This document shows positions 35,222-46,368 of a DNA stretch of 64,000 bases, in pieces (the first letter of the stretch is position 1; the number at the start of each line of letters is the position of its first letter). A program made the translations under genes and the position numbers. The DNA is taken from assembly GCA_000349905.1 (NCBI GenBank), contig KB722741.1, forward strand, positions 647,979 through 711,978, read 5' to 3'. The stretch is from Volvariella volvacea V23. Its lineage: Eukaryota > Basidiomycota > Agaricomycetes > Agaricales > Pluteaceae. The notes under the pieces were generated by a model. That model had not been told where the DNA came from. It saw nothing but the letters and a program-made list of their open reading frames with translations, and searched no databases.

Positions 35222-35299
35222 ACCTGAGGATTTCGTGTATTAAAGCATTTTGTTTAGTATATACTCTGGATTTGTATGCATGTCTTGTGTACGATAGTT

Positions 35300-35395
35300 G
35301 AGGGATGCGCCACTGTAAGTGGTATCCTAGCTAGGACGAGTCTGCGGCCATCACCTTTCTACGCAGGTTGGTTGTCCAAGTTCCAGGTCTCCGGA
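35300..35395 (-). pseudogene. Relic first exon of a ninth HSPA12-like Hsp70
   Basis: Read on the minus strand, this aligns with the first exon of copy 6: DNQPA-stop-KGDGRRLVLA against ENRPAYKGDSRRLVLA. The initiator ATG is TTG, the Tyr codon is TAG, and about nine bases are missing before TTYSG, which shifts the frame. The rest of the gene body is absent; the 3' end of plus-strand copy 7 lies directly next to it. The upstream side (35396-35757) still resembles the copy 6 / B2 promoter. Confidence 0.75.
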
Positions 35396-35757
35396 ATATG
35401 GTAATGGCTAAAGATGGAGTGTATTATTGCCTTTTGTTTTATCCAAACTCTTATAGAATGCTGTAAACTTCGATTCATTTTCTGAAAACATGTCCTAGTA
35501 CTATCATGGAAACATACCTCAAAAGACACTGCGGAAACAATCGTTGGGCACACTTTATATGGGATCCTTAATGTGATCTCTGGTAACTAACACGAGCTAA
35601 CAACTAGTCCACTTCCAATCGTGCACAACGCAGATCAACTCAGCAATGGCCCCATGAGGCGTGTCATCGCTGTTGCCTCGTGCTTGTTTGGAGAAAGGTC
35701 GGTTGCACCTTTCCCCCAACTTTAAATCCACCTCTTCTTCTTCACCTCGCCTCGACG
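35396..35757. promoter_or_regulatory. Former bidirectional promoter, now serving B3 only
   Basis: Homologous to 28685-29114. The Hsp70 side is recognisable just upstream of the relic exon (ATGGTAATGGCTAAAG versus ATGGTAATGGCTGAAG). The B-side block at about 35605-35680 is well kept (CACAACGCAGATCAACTC, CCCCATGAGGCGTGTCAT, TTGCCTCGTG). The Hsp70 partner on the left is dead, so the region now has one functional direction. Confidence 0.6.
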
Positions 35758-37864
35758 ATGTCAGGCTACGCAAAAGCTGTCATCAGCTCACTTTCCGGGA
35801 AACGTTCTCGTGCTGGAGGAAGCCGCTCATCGACACGTAGTAGCCCCTCAGAGCCTCTTCAGAGGAACTCAATGCAGTTTAATGAGAGCAATGGTGCGTA
35901 CTACATTATAGCCGATCTGTGGTTGTACTTAGGTGCTAATGCTGAGCAGGGAGCACCGATAGACAACAATATGGGAGAACGAGCTCTAGTCAGGGCAGCA
36001 GCAAGAGGTATACTGGGCGGAGTCCTCAATTGATCATCGCGTCCTCTTCAGGGGCTCAGAATCCCCAACCCGAAGTCTTCAAACCAAGCTTCGCCCAGGT
36101 ACAGGCACCGAGTGTACCTACCTCAAGCAGTTCCAAGTATGATACAGGGTTATACGGTCTCCACGATCTTGGATATTCTACGACGATCCCGAGCTACATA
36201 CTTAATTCCCGTGACCCAGAGTCCCCGCCAGCGCCGCAGAAGCCGGCACAGACGAATACACAAACCAAGTTCCAGGAGAGGATTAATGCGCGGAACGAAG
36301 AACATGTTGCATACCTCGGCAGCCAGCAGGGCGGTAGAGATGCAAAGAGACAAGCAACAGAGTCGAATTACCGTTCAAACTCTGTGGTAAGAGCAACGTC
36401 GAATTGGGTAGGCTGTTGTTACTGAGAAATCCACAGGAAATCGCACGGATGCGAGAGGAACTCCAACGTAGAGATGGCGAGTCGGTGGAATCAGAACGAA
36501 ATTTCCAAGCAGCCAAAGACGCTTGGCAAGTAGAAGTGGATAATTATAAGGAAACTGTTCAAGGTCTAGAGGAGGTGAGTCCCCAGCGCGAAGTTGATCT
36601 GCTTGGGTTAACCAGATCGGAAGGTACTTGAGTCTAGTCATGAGGCGTACAAACAACTGGAGCATCAATTCAAGGAGATGGAGACGGAGTTATCAAGAAC
36701 TAAAAGGCAATGGGAGTTGGATGTTAATCAACACTCGCAAGCCGCCCGGACAGCACACCAGAAGGCTGAAGACCTTCAAAGGCAGTTGAACGCGATGCAA
36801 GGACACCTAAACCAGAACAAGAAACTGTTGAACGAGCGAGCCGACGAGTTAAAAATTGTCGAGAACTACGTCTCGAAAGCGAATGGCATATCGGGAAAGG
36901 AGGTGACGGATATAGTGGAGGCGCTCAATCAGGAGATCTCACAAACGAGCTCGACGATCATTGACTCGCTCGACTTCAAAGACGGCAGCAGAAGACGACT
37001 CACGAACGAAGAACGCGCCCATATTTTGCCTCAGCTGGAAATGAACCTTCCCCACCTCTTCCTGTCGCGACTTGCGCGTCACCGCCCAATCTCAGATGAC
37101 GTTGAGGAGGACCTAGGCGTACAGATGGCCTTGCAGGCGCTTATGGCAGAAGATGCCTGCTTCTATGCCCAGTCCTGGTGTCCGTCCAATGGCGATCTTG
37201 CACGCTGCCTTCAGGACATTCATGAGGGTCTTCGCAAATCAGGTTAGCCAGCGCCTTCTTACCTAATTACCAGTGCTTGACTCTTGTCATTGCTATTGTG
37301 TTGCAGACCCTCTGATGGCTCCCCGGTGGCGATCCATGACCCATTCTCAAGTCCGTCAACGGACGGCCGCCCAAGATATCCAAACTATTGACACGACTCT
37401 GCGCAGCCATCTATCTCTCCTACTCAACGCGTGTGGGTGGTCAGACGATTACATCTCGAGCAACGAACGACATTCCGAGGCGATCGGTCGTGGCCTAGAA
37501 ATCATAACGGAAAAAATTATGCAGTTGAACAAGGCTATATTTGAAGATCTCTTGCAAGACGAGGTCAAACTCCTCTGGTTCAAATCAGGATCTGCGTTCA
37601 ATCCTGACCTGGCCACCGACGAGTTCTCTGGGGTTCAGAAAATCTACGGTAGGATACTGTGTACGACGGATTTAGGTGTGCAGATTATTACACCCAAGTC
37701 CGGAGGGGATGTGGTTGCGACCACGCTGAAGACGAAGATCGTCTTGGACGATGTACTGTACAAGAATTATCAGGTAAGAGTTAACCTTGTGGATAGTATC
37801 TAGTCAGCACTGACGATCCCACTAGAACGCTGGAGAAGGGAAGAGGGAAAATCGGAAGTACTGA
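35758..37864 (+). CDS. Family B copy B3: coiled-coil protein with conserved helical domain (unknown function)
   Basis: Start at 35758 gives MSGYAKAVISSLSGKRSRAG; an in-frame upstream start at 35680 adds unconserved residues and was not used. A Ser/Gln-rich region follows (GRTSSSQGSSKRYTGRS; PPAPQKPAQTNTQTKFQER). The coiled coil includes EIARMREELQRRDGESVESE and DLQRQLNAMQGHLNQNKKLL. The helical domain has VTDIVEALNQEISQTSSTII, LARHRPIS, EEDLGVQMALQALMAEDACF and QSWCPSNGD. The next exon has RWRSMTHSQVRQR, LLLNACGWSDDYISSNERHS and EKIMQLNKAIFEDLLQDEV, then GRILCTTDLGVQIITPKSGG. The last exon is NAGEGKRENRKY. Exon order and borders match B2. The body is highly similar to B2, while the Ser/Gln-rich N-terminal part has diverged strongly. 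No defects were seen. Confidence 0.8.
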
Positions 37865-38425
37865 GCGGCATACTAGCACCAGAATTTCCTGTCCTTGATC
37901 GCGCCTCCGTATGAGGACCTGCAGCCTTATATTTACAATGAATGAATCCATACGAGTAAGCAGCGCCGGTGCCCTAGCTCTCATGTATTATCGCTGGCAC
38001 AAATACTCGGTTTAATTGAACTATGTTTGTTCCTCTGTAATGTTGTATCTAGTATCAATTTGATTTCATAGTCCGCCTATGTATAGGTGGCCTATGGTGC
38101 TTTTACATACTTTGTATTCTGCGCGAAAACCCTCAAGGCACCGTCCTGCAAGATTTCTCTCCGCTGGAGTGTAGTTGTTCTGTTGTCGGGCTTTGGGCAT
38201 CCATCAAATGAAAGAGAAATTGAATTGGCATGCTTCGATTTTTTAGGAGAGGACTTTCGCTTTTGTGCTTTTTTGGCAGGCCATTGAGCTCGAGTCAGAT
38301 TAGCGAGCTACGAGCTACAGGAGCTACAGGACTGAACATAATATAATTCAGCAAGAGAAGGGGTATAAAATCAAGGCACATTCATCCCAAATGGTATACC
38401 AGATACAGCGGAGGAATAATACTAC
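37865..38425. other. Tail-to-tail spacer B3 / Hsp70 copy 8
   Basis: No gene seen. It contains a short imperfect repeat of GAGCTAC units at about 38305-38333. Confidence 0.4.
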
Positions 38426-40943
38426 TTATGACACAAATGATATCCGCTTCGAATTCCGTCTTGAGCCTTGCCTCTCGTACACAACAGTCGCCGGACCCCT
38501 ATGGAGTCCAATCGTCAAAGACCCGGAGTCGCTTTCACGTGTGAAAGGGAGTCAACCTACCTTTTCTCGACTCCCTGCACAGAGAGCGGTTTACGATTAG
38601 CACAATGGAAAATAATTAAACGAGGGCTATTCACACATTTTCCACCCAGCTCAGCTGGGCCTTGAGCTCCGTCAGCCCCAACATCAACACGATCCAAAAC
38701 GTTTGCGAATAGTACGGTTTCCCAGATCGAGTGCGCTGGGGATGGAGAGTCTTGGCCACTTGAGTTGTATCTGCCACCACGGTGCACAATGTGGTAAACA
38801 TCGCTAAGAGTACCAGTGATTAGGATCATTGTCGTGATTCGGATAGGATTGATGCTCTTACATGGCTCCGAATCTAGCCACTTTGGCTCAGTCGAATGTC
38901 CACGATAACACAGTATATCCGCCAATATCGTCTTGAACGACGACGGATCGACTCCCTCTTGATGAAACTCTTCTTTAAACTCTTGTCCTTCTACCACCCT
39001 CGTGCCCTAATCCGACATTCAGTTAAGCACCCAAGGACGTGTTTCGAAAATAAACAAAAGCGCACCCGCTTCAAGATAGGACTGAACAGATGAGGAACGA
39101 CCATCCGCCCGGACGGTCTCGGCCCAACTGTATGCGCTCTCTGAGCGTGTTCAGGCAACGAAGGGTCGTACTGGATGCAACACTCGATGCCATAGGTCAA
39201 CGGTGCAACGCGTGCAGTCACGAAATGGTCGATGTAGAATGATACTGCACCGTCTGCGACGGCCTTGCTCCTGCAACAAAATGAAATAATGGGTGAATGA
39301 ACGTGAAGGAAGACGGAGGGGAGGACTTGGTGAGGGTAAACGGCTTACAGATACCCATCAGGACGGAGGATGCGAATGTGGAATGTTAGTAGGATATCTT
39401 GTAGTTTGGAGAATAGGTAATCTGAGGCTGCGAATCCCCCGACCATGAAGACGGCCTTTGAGATGGAAAGATCAATCGGACAGGTAAAGGAGTCGTGATG
39501 GGAGAACTTACCGAGATGGGACGTGAGGACGCATGTCGTATTTCATTGACAGCCTGGACAATCTCCTGAATAGCTGGTTGGAACAGTCTCTCGACTTCCT
39601 GTCTACTCTCCGCCTCAGTTTATCAACGCCCATTGCACAAAGTCGGCATACATACTTACCCTGGGATCTTCAGCTGCCCAGCTTTAATATCAAACCGCGA
39701 ATCCTTGTCGCGTATATTGCCAAAGCGGATAAACGCTGGCTGGCTACCACCACGAAAAGCGAGCTTGGTCGATTTGTCGAATACGTTGGCCATATGGCTG
39801 ATGTCTTCTGGAGTACCGAAGCGAGAGTGGCGAAGTTTGTCTGCGCAGGTTCAATGCGCTGATCAGTTGAACACGTGAAAGCCAGTACCTTGGAGATAGT
39901 CCTTTGCTCGCCGACTGACAAAGACAGAACCCTGTAGACGGCCTTTGCACATTAGTTAGCTTGATGGACATGGGAACACAATATATGCTCACAATCAGGG
40001 GGAGCCACCTCCTCAAAACGATCACGAGAGTCTGCTGCCGTCGTATATGCGCTCAAGTCGATAGTACCACCACCAGCGTCTACAATAATAACAGCCGATT
40101 GCTGCTAAAATCATGATAACCCCTCATTGGCATTGGGTTTCAGGAAGTCTCGAAGGACTTACATTAGCACTTTCCCGCATCAAGCCCTTGTTGATGCAGT
40201 AGTGTAGACTCGCTTCTCCCTCTGTAACAAAATGAATCCGACTCTGCGCCTCCTCCTCAGATGTGAGCCTCGCGAACACCGCCGCCCGCCTTATCTGTGC
40301 TTGTTGCGCTCCCTCCCATCCGTTCGGTAAGCTCAGCACGTAAACCGCCGAAGACTCCACGCTCGTCCAGAAATCGGAGCCTCCGGCATGCGTTTCTGAG
40401 ATATATCGCCTGACGCATTCGTACATGTACCGTAGAAAGTCAGCAATCACTGCCACTGCAGTTTTACCGGGTGGTAGGGGAGGCAGGTCGGCATCGGTGA
40501 TATGTGATGATAGGCTTTTCGGTCGTAGATGAAGCTTGAACCTTTGCACAAGACAGTTGAGAACGAGGCGGAAGGAATACGGAAGATACGCACCACTCAG
40601 CCTTGGTATACCCCTCGTCCTCCGCTTGCTCCAAGAACTCTTCTCGCATCGCTTCCGCCCCTATAGCGCGTACATTTCCGTATCTATCATAGTAGACTAC
40701 GGACGGTACCTTCGAGTCGCCCCCAACCTGCTGTTGAGCTGGAAATCTAAGGGGAGCTTTACGTATGAGCGCGCTATCGAGATACAGGAGGCACGCCAAA
40801 GCACTCACCTAGTGACACCCTGTATCTCGGGAATGCACCCCGGATCTAGCACTGCATACGAGATGCCACTATACGTCGTCCCAATGTCGAACGCAATCAC
40901 TAGCTTTCGCTGTTGACCGAGGTATGGCTGTCGTGTGGGCATG
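38426..40943 (-). CDS. HSPA12-like Hsp70 family ATPase, copy 8
   Basis: Start at 40941-40943 reads MPTRQPYLGQQRKLVIAFD with DIGTTYSGISYAV. Next exons read DPGCIPEIQGVTR and FPAQQQVGGDSKVPSVVYYD. The middle domain starts FKLHLRPKSLSSHITDADLP and has SLPNGWEGAQQAQIRRAA and FVTEGEASLHYCINKGLM. Phosphate-2 is IIVDAGGGTIDLSAY and the adenosine motif is VFMVGGFAASDYLFSKL (about 39400-39460). The C-terminal region has LCYRGHSTEPKWLDSE and LGLTELKAQLSWVEN, a 14-nt exon at 38571-38584, and a last exon starting RGPATVVYERQGS with a longer tail than the other copies. It is divergent from copies 3-6 and nearest in motif detail to copies 1 and 7. It is not paired with a B gene at its start. Confidence 0.87.
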
Positions 40944-42034
40944 GTAGATAGTGAAGAGAGATGGATTGCCCATAGCTGTGGAGAGTGATCGAGCTTTGAT
41001 TTCCCAGGAGAGTACTGCGAGTGGCTGCCGCATGGTGGAGCAAGATCATGGCGAGCGTAGGGTATGAAACACACAAGCCATGAACTTGAACACGAGGCAT
41101 GATGATGTCCTCTGCGTTTGGCATCGGTCCCTTGGCGTTGGAGAGCAGCCTGTTCTACCCTCCATAGATCATGCACACTCCATTGCTTTCGTCTGGAGGC
41201 AGAATAGTCATGGCATTGGAGAATCTTGACATTGCAACACCCGCACTGCTCGGATACCAGCATGACGAGCACTTGACCACGACTACGGAAGCTGCGTACT
41301 CCTTCTCTTCTACGCCGATGCTATGGCATTTAACCGTTCCATAAGGCTTGCAAATGTGCGTACGGGTGCAGAAAAAGATCCATTGACTGGAGTTTAGCTG
41401 AGATGGAGCTCGAGACAAGTGATGGGAGGTTGGACCGGCGTTTGCCGGGACGTGTACATTGGGCCCGGGACGGTAATAATTCGGCTGCTTAGAGTTGACG
41501 TTATCCATCCAAGTTTTGGTTCTCAAGTCCGTTTCGCAATCATTAGAAGTTGAGAACCTGCTTAAACTATGGTGCAAGGTCGCGGGTATCTTGCTCAGTG
41601 ATTCTCAGCGAGCTCAAGTACACACCGCCATTGCTATAGGCTCGCTACTAAAACGCCGGGGTAAGCATCATGAGTTGCTGTAAAGGTCAAGTAGATTCTA
41701 ATCCGCCACAGAAAAACTCGGTGGATTCTTAGCCTCGTCGCACCATCACAACCCGAGCATCTCAACCCCTGCATAGCAGCACCTGACCAGCTGCTTCCTG
41801 CGACGCCTCGCTCAATACCACAAAAAACGCGGAAGAACACCGGCAGAAATGCCATCATGACCATCTGCACACTCAGTGCTCCTTCCGTCTAGACAGACGG
41901 AGATTGGGGAAATCACGAATATAAAAACCCCACGTATGCATCCGAACCGAGGCTTCTTAGGAGAAATACCGTCAGCCGTTCTGTGCCTATAAGGGCAAGG
42001 TTGATAGATCAACTGCAAATCTACCTCTAACACC
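40944..42034. other. Spacer with CE16 promoter
   Basis: No gene supported. A TATA-like box TATAAAA at 41930-41936 lies about 100 bp before the esterase ATG, followed by a pyrimidine-rich leader. Confidence 0.45.
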
Positions 42035-43846
42035 ATGTCCCGCCTGTACTTTTCTGCTCTTGTGGCTTTGGTGTCCCTCGTCCCGTCAGCCTTTGCCGAG
42101 GTACCTCGTTGGGGACAATGTAAGTCTTTATGCTTATATACACATTAATTTCGTTGATTCACGGTACGCAGGTGGTGGCCTTGAATATAGAGGCGACACA
42201 GATTGTGTAGCAGGGTGAGCATTTACTCATTCTTAGCAACAATAACCACTCACTCGGCTGCTTTAGCACATCATGCGTCTTCATCAATGAACGTACGCAC
42301 ACGGAACCCATCACTCTTTATCCCTTTGCCAACTAAACGCCTCATAGACTACAGCCATTGCAAACCCAACCCACCCCCACCCGTGTTAACCCCTCCTCCC
42401 ACTGGAGTCAACCTCCCAGGCCCAAAACCAACAGCACCAGCCGGCCCCAACTACTGGTTCAGCTTGTACGCTCTCACCATCACCCTCTCTTCCGACATTT
42501 AGCCTAACCCCAAAACCCTCCTCCCCTCCCCCTTTTTTCCCTCCACAGCGGCGACTCATACACCCAAACCGGATTCAACCCCTACGGCGAATACCCCAAC
42601 GACGCCAACCCGATCGGCAACCCCCCCTACCCAGGCTGGACGTCCACCGGCGGCGAAAACTGGGTCGGATACGTGACGACAAAGTACAACAGCTCTCAGA
42701 TCTACACTTACAATTTCGCTTATGGTGGTGCTACGATTGATGCGAATCTGGTCAAGCCGTATATGCCGACTGTGCTCTCGCTAACGGATCAGGTGAACCA
42801 GTATTTGGAGACGGTGGCGAGCAAGCCGCCTTCAACGCCTTGGAAGTCGTATAATTCATTGTTTTCGATTTGGATCGGAATCAATGATATTGGTAATAGT
42901 TTCTGGCTGGAGGGAGACCGTGATGCGTATGTGTTTCGTTCTTAAAGGCGTTTGAGGACGATTTTGAGAGTGTCGAGTGCAGATTCTCGGACGTGCTTTT
43001 GGATGCCGAGTTTGCGTTGGTTGAGAAACTCGTAAGTGACCCATGTGTGTTCATCCCTCCCTCGATGGTCCTTACCAACGCCATCGCAAATCCAACAGTA
43101 GTCGGTCATTCCCCCTCCCCCTCCCGCTCACTTCTAACCCAACCTCCAACAGCAACTCGGGCGCACGCAACTTCCTATTCGTCAACGTCCCCCCAATCTA
43201 CCGCTCCCCGCTCGTAAGTGAACCCAACACATCCAACACACCCAACTAACCCCTATTCCACCCAGATGCTCGCCCAGCCTGAATCCTCGCGCGACCTCGA
43301 AGCTCGCGTGATCGCAGGCTTCAACTCTAAACTCGCAGCTCGAGCTAAAGCTCTCAAGCTCTCCCACCCCGGTGTACGTTCTCTCTCTCTCTCGTCCTCG
43401 TTTTCGTTCTTCTATCCACCGTCTCCCGACATAACCGTACTAAATGGCAAAATGATGATGTCGTGATAACAGGTCAGGACCTGGATCTGGGACTCTCACG
43501 CCGGGTTCACCAAGATCCTCGACGCGCCTCAGGACTACGGGTTCACGGATATAGTCGGGTGGGGCCACGATCCCACTCAGTTCTGGGGGTGAGTGCACGC
43601 ACACCATCTTTCTTCTGTCCCAACAAGAAGATTACTAACCCCCATTTGCGAATGTGCTCGTCTTTTTTGTGAACTGAACGATAGCGATAACTACCATCCC
43701 AGCAGTGAGTTTTTCGTTCTCTCTCACACACAAGCCCCTCTCCCTCCCCCGAAGATGTTCGTGAGAGCTGATGGTGTTGGTGTACAGGCTACGCGCACAA
43801 GTTCTTTGGTGAGCAGGTACGAGATGTGCTCAAGCACACCATCTGA
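42035..43846 (+). CDS. Secreted CBM1-CE16 acetylesterase (SGNH/GDSL hydrolase)
   Basis: Secreted plant-biomass esterase. A signal peptide (MSRLYFSALVALVSLVPSAFA) is followed by a CBM1 cellulose-binding module starting EVPRWGQCGGLEYRGD, with Cys pairs up to EHYSHC. A Pro-rich linker (PNPPPPVLTPPPTG) leads to the SGNH domain: block I FGDSYTQTGF (nucleophile Ser), the Gly-containing FAYGGATIDANLV, block III IWIGINDIGNSFWL and block V HDPTQFWGDNYHPSSYAH (catalytic Asp/His). It ends VRDVLKHTI. Twelve exons fit: 42035-42119, 42172-42214, 42267-42292, 42348-42465, 42549-42926, 42983-43031, 43099-43100, 43153-43213, 43266-43373, 43473-43588, 43685-43704 and 43798-43846. The seventh is a proposed 2-nt exon needed to restore the frame before NSGARNFLFVNVPP; otherwise a frameshift must be assumed. 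CE16 enzymes remove acetyl groups from xylo-oligosaccharides. Confidence 0.9.
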
Positions 43847-44432
43847 TAAGGTACAGCGGAGAGGATGGCCGGCTTGAGTCTGTTGTTAGGCCATGATCAT
43901 CGCACGTCGCACCCTGTTATACAGGCTAGAAACGGATATTTAAACGTTGACAATAAAACGATCTCTCTTCCCGGCATAGTATATGTAGATCTAGTGCACT
44001 TGAGAGCTGCAATCACGCAATACTTCAGTTCGTCGAACAACTCAACTGCGCCGACGCGCATTTAAAAAACTTCGTACGCATCGCGTATTAAATTCACAAC
44101 ACCACCATCACCTTGTCACACAAGAAAGAAAAAAAAACTCCACCAACCAAATCAATAGCGCTAAGAACGAGTGTGAATTGACTAGTTAAACCTATGTGTG
44201 TATATATGTGTGTATTTGTATTCTGTTCTGATCAGTATCATGTAGAGTGGGGCACGCGTATTGTGATTGATTGTGGTACGAAAGCATAAGCCATACCGAG
44301 GCGTCTATAAGGTTAGGGTTATAATGGGTCAAGAAAGGGGAAGGGGGCATAGAACATGTCCGCTGCATCGTTGCCAGGAGCCAGGAGCCAGAAGTGAGTA
44401 GAAGAGTCGCGGCGTGAGCGTTGCGTTGGTGT
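43847..44432. other. Convergent spacer CE16 / TIM50
   Basis: Contains the 3' flanks of two convergent genes. An A-rich tract lies around 44126. No coding signal is seen. Confidence 0.5.
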
Positions 44433-46368
44433 TTACGACGACTTCTGAGGTGGCGGAGTGGTGGGAGGTGCAGCCGCTCCAGCGCCACCCTGCGAGCCAG
44501 AGCTAGAGCCAGGAACGCCCGGCTCGTTCTTGCCCTTGAATTGGTCCATGGCTTCCCACAGACTGCTGGGGACTTGGGCGTTCATGACTTGTTGTTCCTG
44601 CTCCAGCATCTTGTCCATCTCCTCTTTGTGGTCCGCAATGTACTTTTGCTCTTCCAAGTATTGGAGCTGTGCTTCTTTTCGTTTTTGTTCTAGGTAAGTT
44701 GGGGGAGGGCCGGCTTGTTGGTTGCTCTGGTAAACGCAAGAAGTAGGAGAGCGTTGAGATGAGGGTAAGTTTAAAAGAAGGAGGTTAGCCGATTGGTAGT
44801 CGGGAAAAATAAAGTGGGACGTACGGAGCCAGTGATACCAAATATAGCACCAAACGTATTCGGCGGTGCGCGCTTACGTCCCTTCTCCCACTCTTCAATA
44901 TGTTTAGCCTTGGCCTCCGCCTCCTTCTTTGCATATTCAAGAGGAATGTTCTTGCCGGCATATGCTTGTAAGATAGGTCGGACATCAGCGGGCTTGTAGA
45001 TACCAATAGCTATACTCTCGTCAGGGATGCAGCTCAATGAACGATATAGGGGAACGTACATTCTAGGAATGGTATCATCGCTATTAGGTTGTTATCCCGT
45101 GGATCACCTTTCCACTTGTCTAACACGATGGAGTTTTCGGGATGTGTTGATACGTGCTCTGGGTTGGTGTCTAACATGATGACTTTAGACAGATCGCGAT
45201 TCAGGTATGACAGATCCTGGGGTGGAATGCCCGGTTGAGACCGCAAAGAACATGGAGGGTTGGTGTTATACATACCTTTACGATTTTGCCCTCCGTAGAC
45301 CGTGTTGACTCTCGATATAGTCTGTGACTAATAAAGAAGTTGTATTTATCGAGTTTTTCAATTATGGGTGCTGCAGTCTGAGGAATAAGCAATCAGAAGC
45401 CCGACCAAAGCACAGAACAGACGATGATCCGTACATAGAAATTTTGAGTAGTGAAGATTACGACTTCATAGAATTGAGAGAGATATGCAAGGAAATAGTC
45501 GACACCGGGACGCTTGGCCGTTCTCCAGCCATTTTGACGCTGTTATAACAAAGGAGATGAGTTGCGGACTGAATGTAGGCATAGGAAAGAGGTAAGACGT
45601 ACATCCCAGACTGAAGTGATCAACAGGTCATCGAGGTCAATCAGCAACGTGTATGGTCTTTGATGGGGTGCAGGAAGAGGAGGCGGAAGCAATTCCTCCC
45701 AAGCGGGTTTGTTGAAGAACTGGGAATGGTCGTTAACCTGTGTTTCAACACCTGGCCAAAGCACGGTACTCACATCGAACAAATCTTTGAACCTCTGCGT
45801 CGTCCTATCCCATCGCGTCGAGGGTGCCGTTTCCAAAGTCTACCAAGCAAAACACAGCCACGTTAACGCAAGTCCTTCTCCGTTAAACCAGACGCAGATA
45901 ACCCGAACATCCATGGTGTGCACATGTGCCGTGCAAAAGCTCCAATTGAACATTACGACATACCATCTTTTTCGCCCTCAACTCTTCCGGCTCCCACTCC
46001 CTGCCCATGTACACCGCATACCCAGCGAAACCCAGCACCATAGCCACGAACGTCATCTTGGAAACCACCCTCCGCTTTCGCTCACCCGTGGTCATAGAGT
46101 CCGTTGAAGCCTTGGCTCCCGTCCTTTTTGGTTGCTCCTCCTGCAGCTCATCAGGTGAGAAATCCAAGCTCGGAAGACTAGAGGGCAGAGGTTGCTCCTG
46201 GGAGGCCTGCCCGGGGGTAGTTCCAGTTGCTCTGGTGTTCGATTCAGCAGCCTCCGAATGTGAGTCCTTCCTGGGTGGGGGTGGAGCAGACGCTTGAGAC
46301 ATCAGACGAGTGCCATGTCTGAGCAGCGTACGACGAGAGGCGGCGGCCCTGGCGGCGACGGCGAACAT
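44433..46368 (-). CDS. TIM50: TIM50, receptor subunit of the TIM23 complex
   Basis: Inner-membrane receptor that passes presequence proteins from TOM to TIM23. Start at 46366-46368: [19 protein letters not shown], an arginine-rich, acid-free mitochondrial presequence. Then a disordered Ser/Pro segment, a single membrane helix [18 protein letters not shown], and the FCP1/NIF-type HAD domain in the intermembrane space: [54 protein letters not shown] and [18 protein letters not shown]. The tail holds a charged helical region ([39 protein letters not shown]) and ends [18 protein letters not shown] replaces the DxDxT/V catalytic signature, as usual for Tim50, so phosphatase activity is not expected. 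At least seven exons; the frame is intact throughout. Confidence 0.93.
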
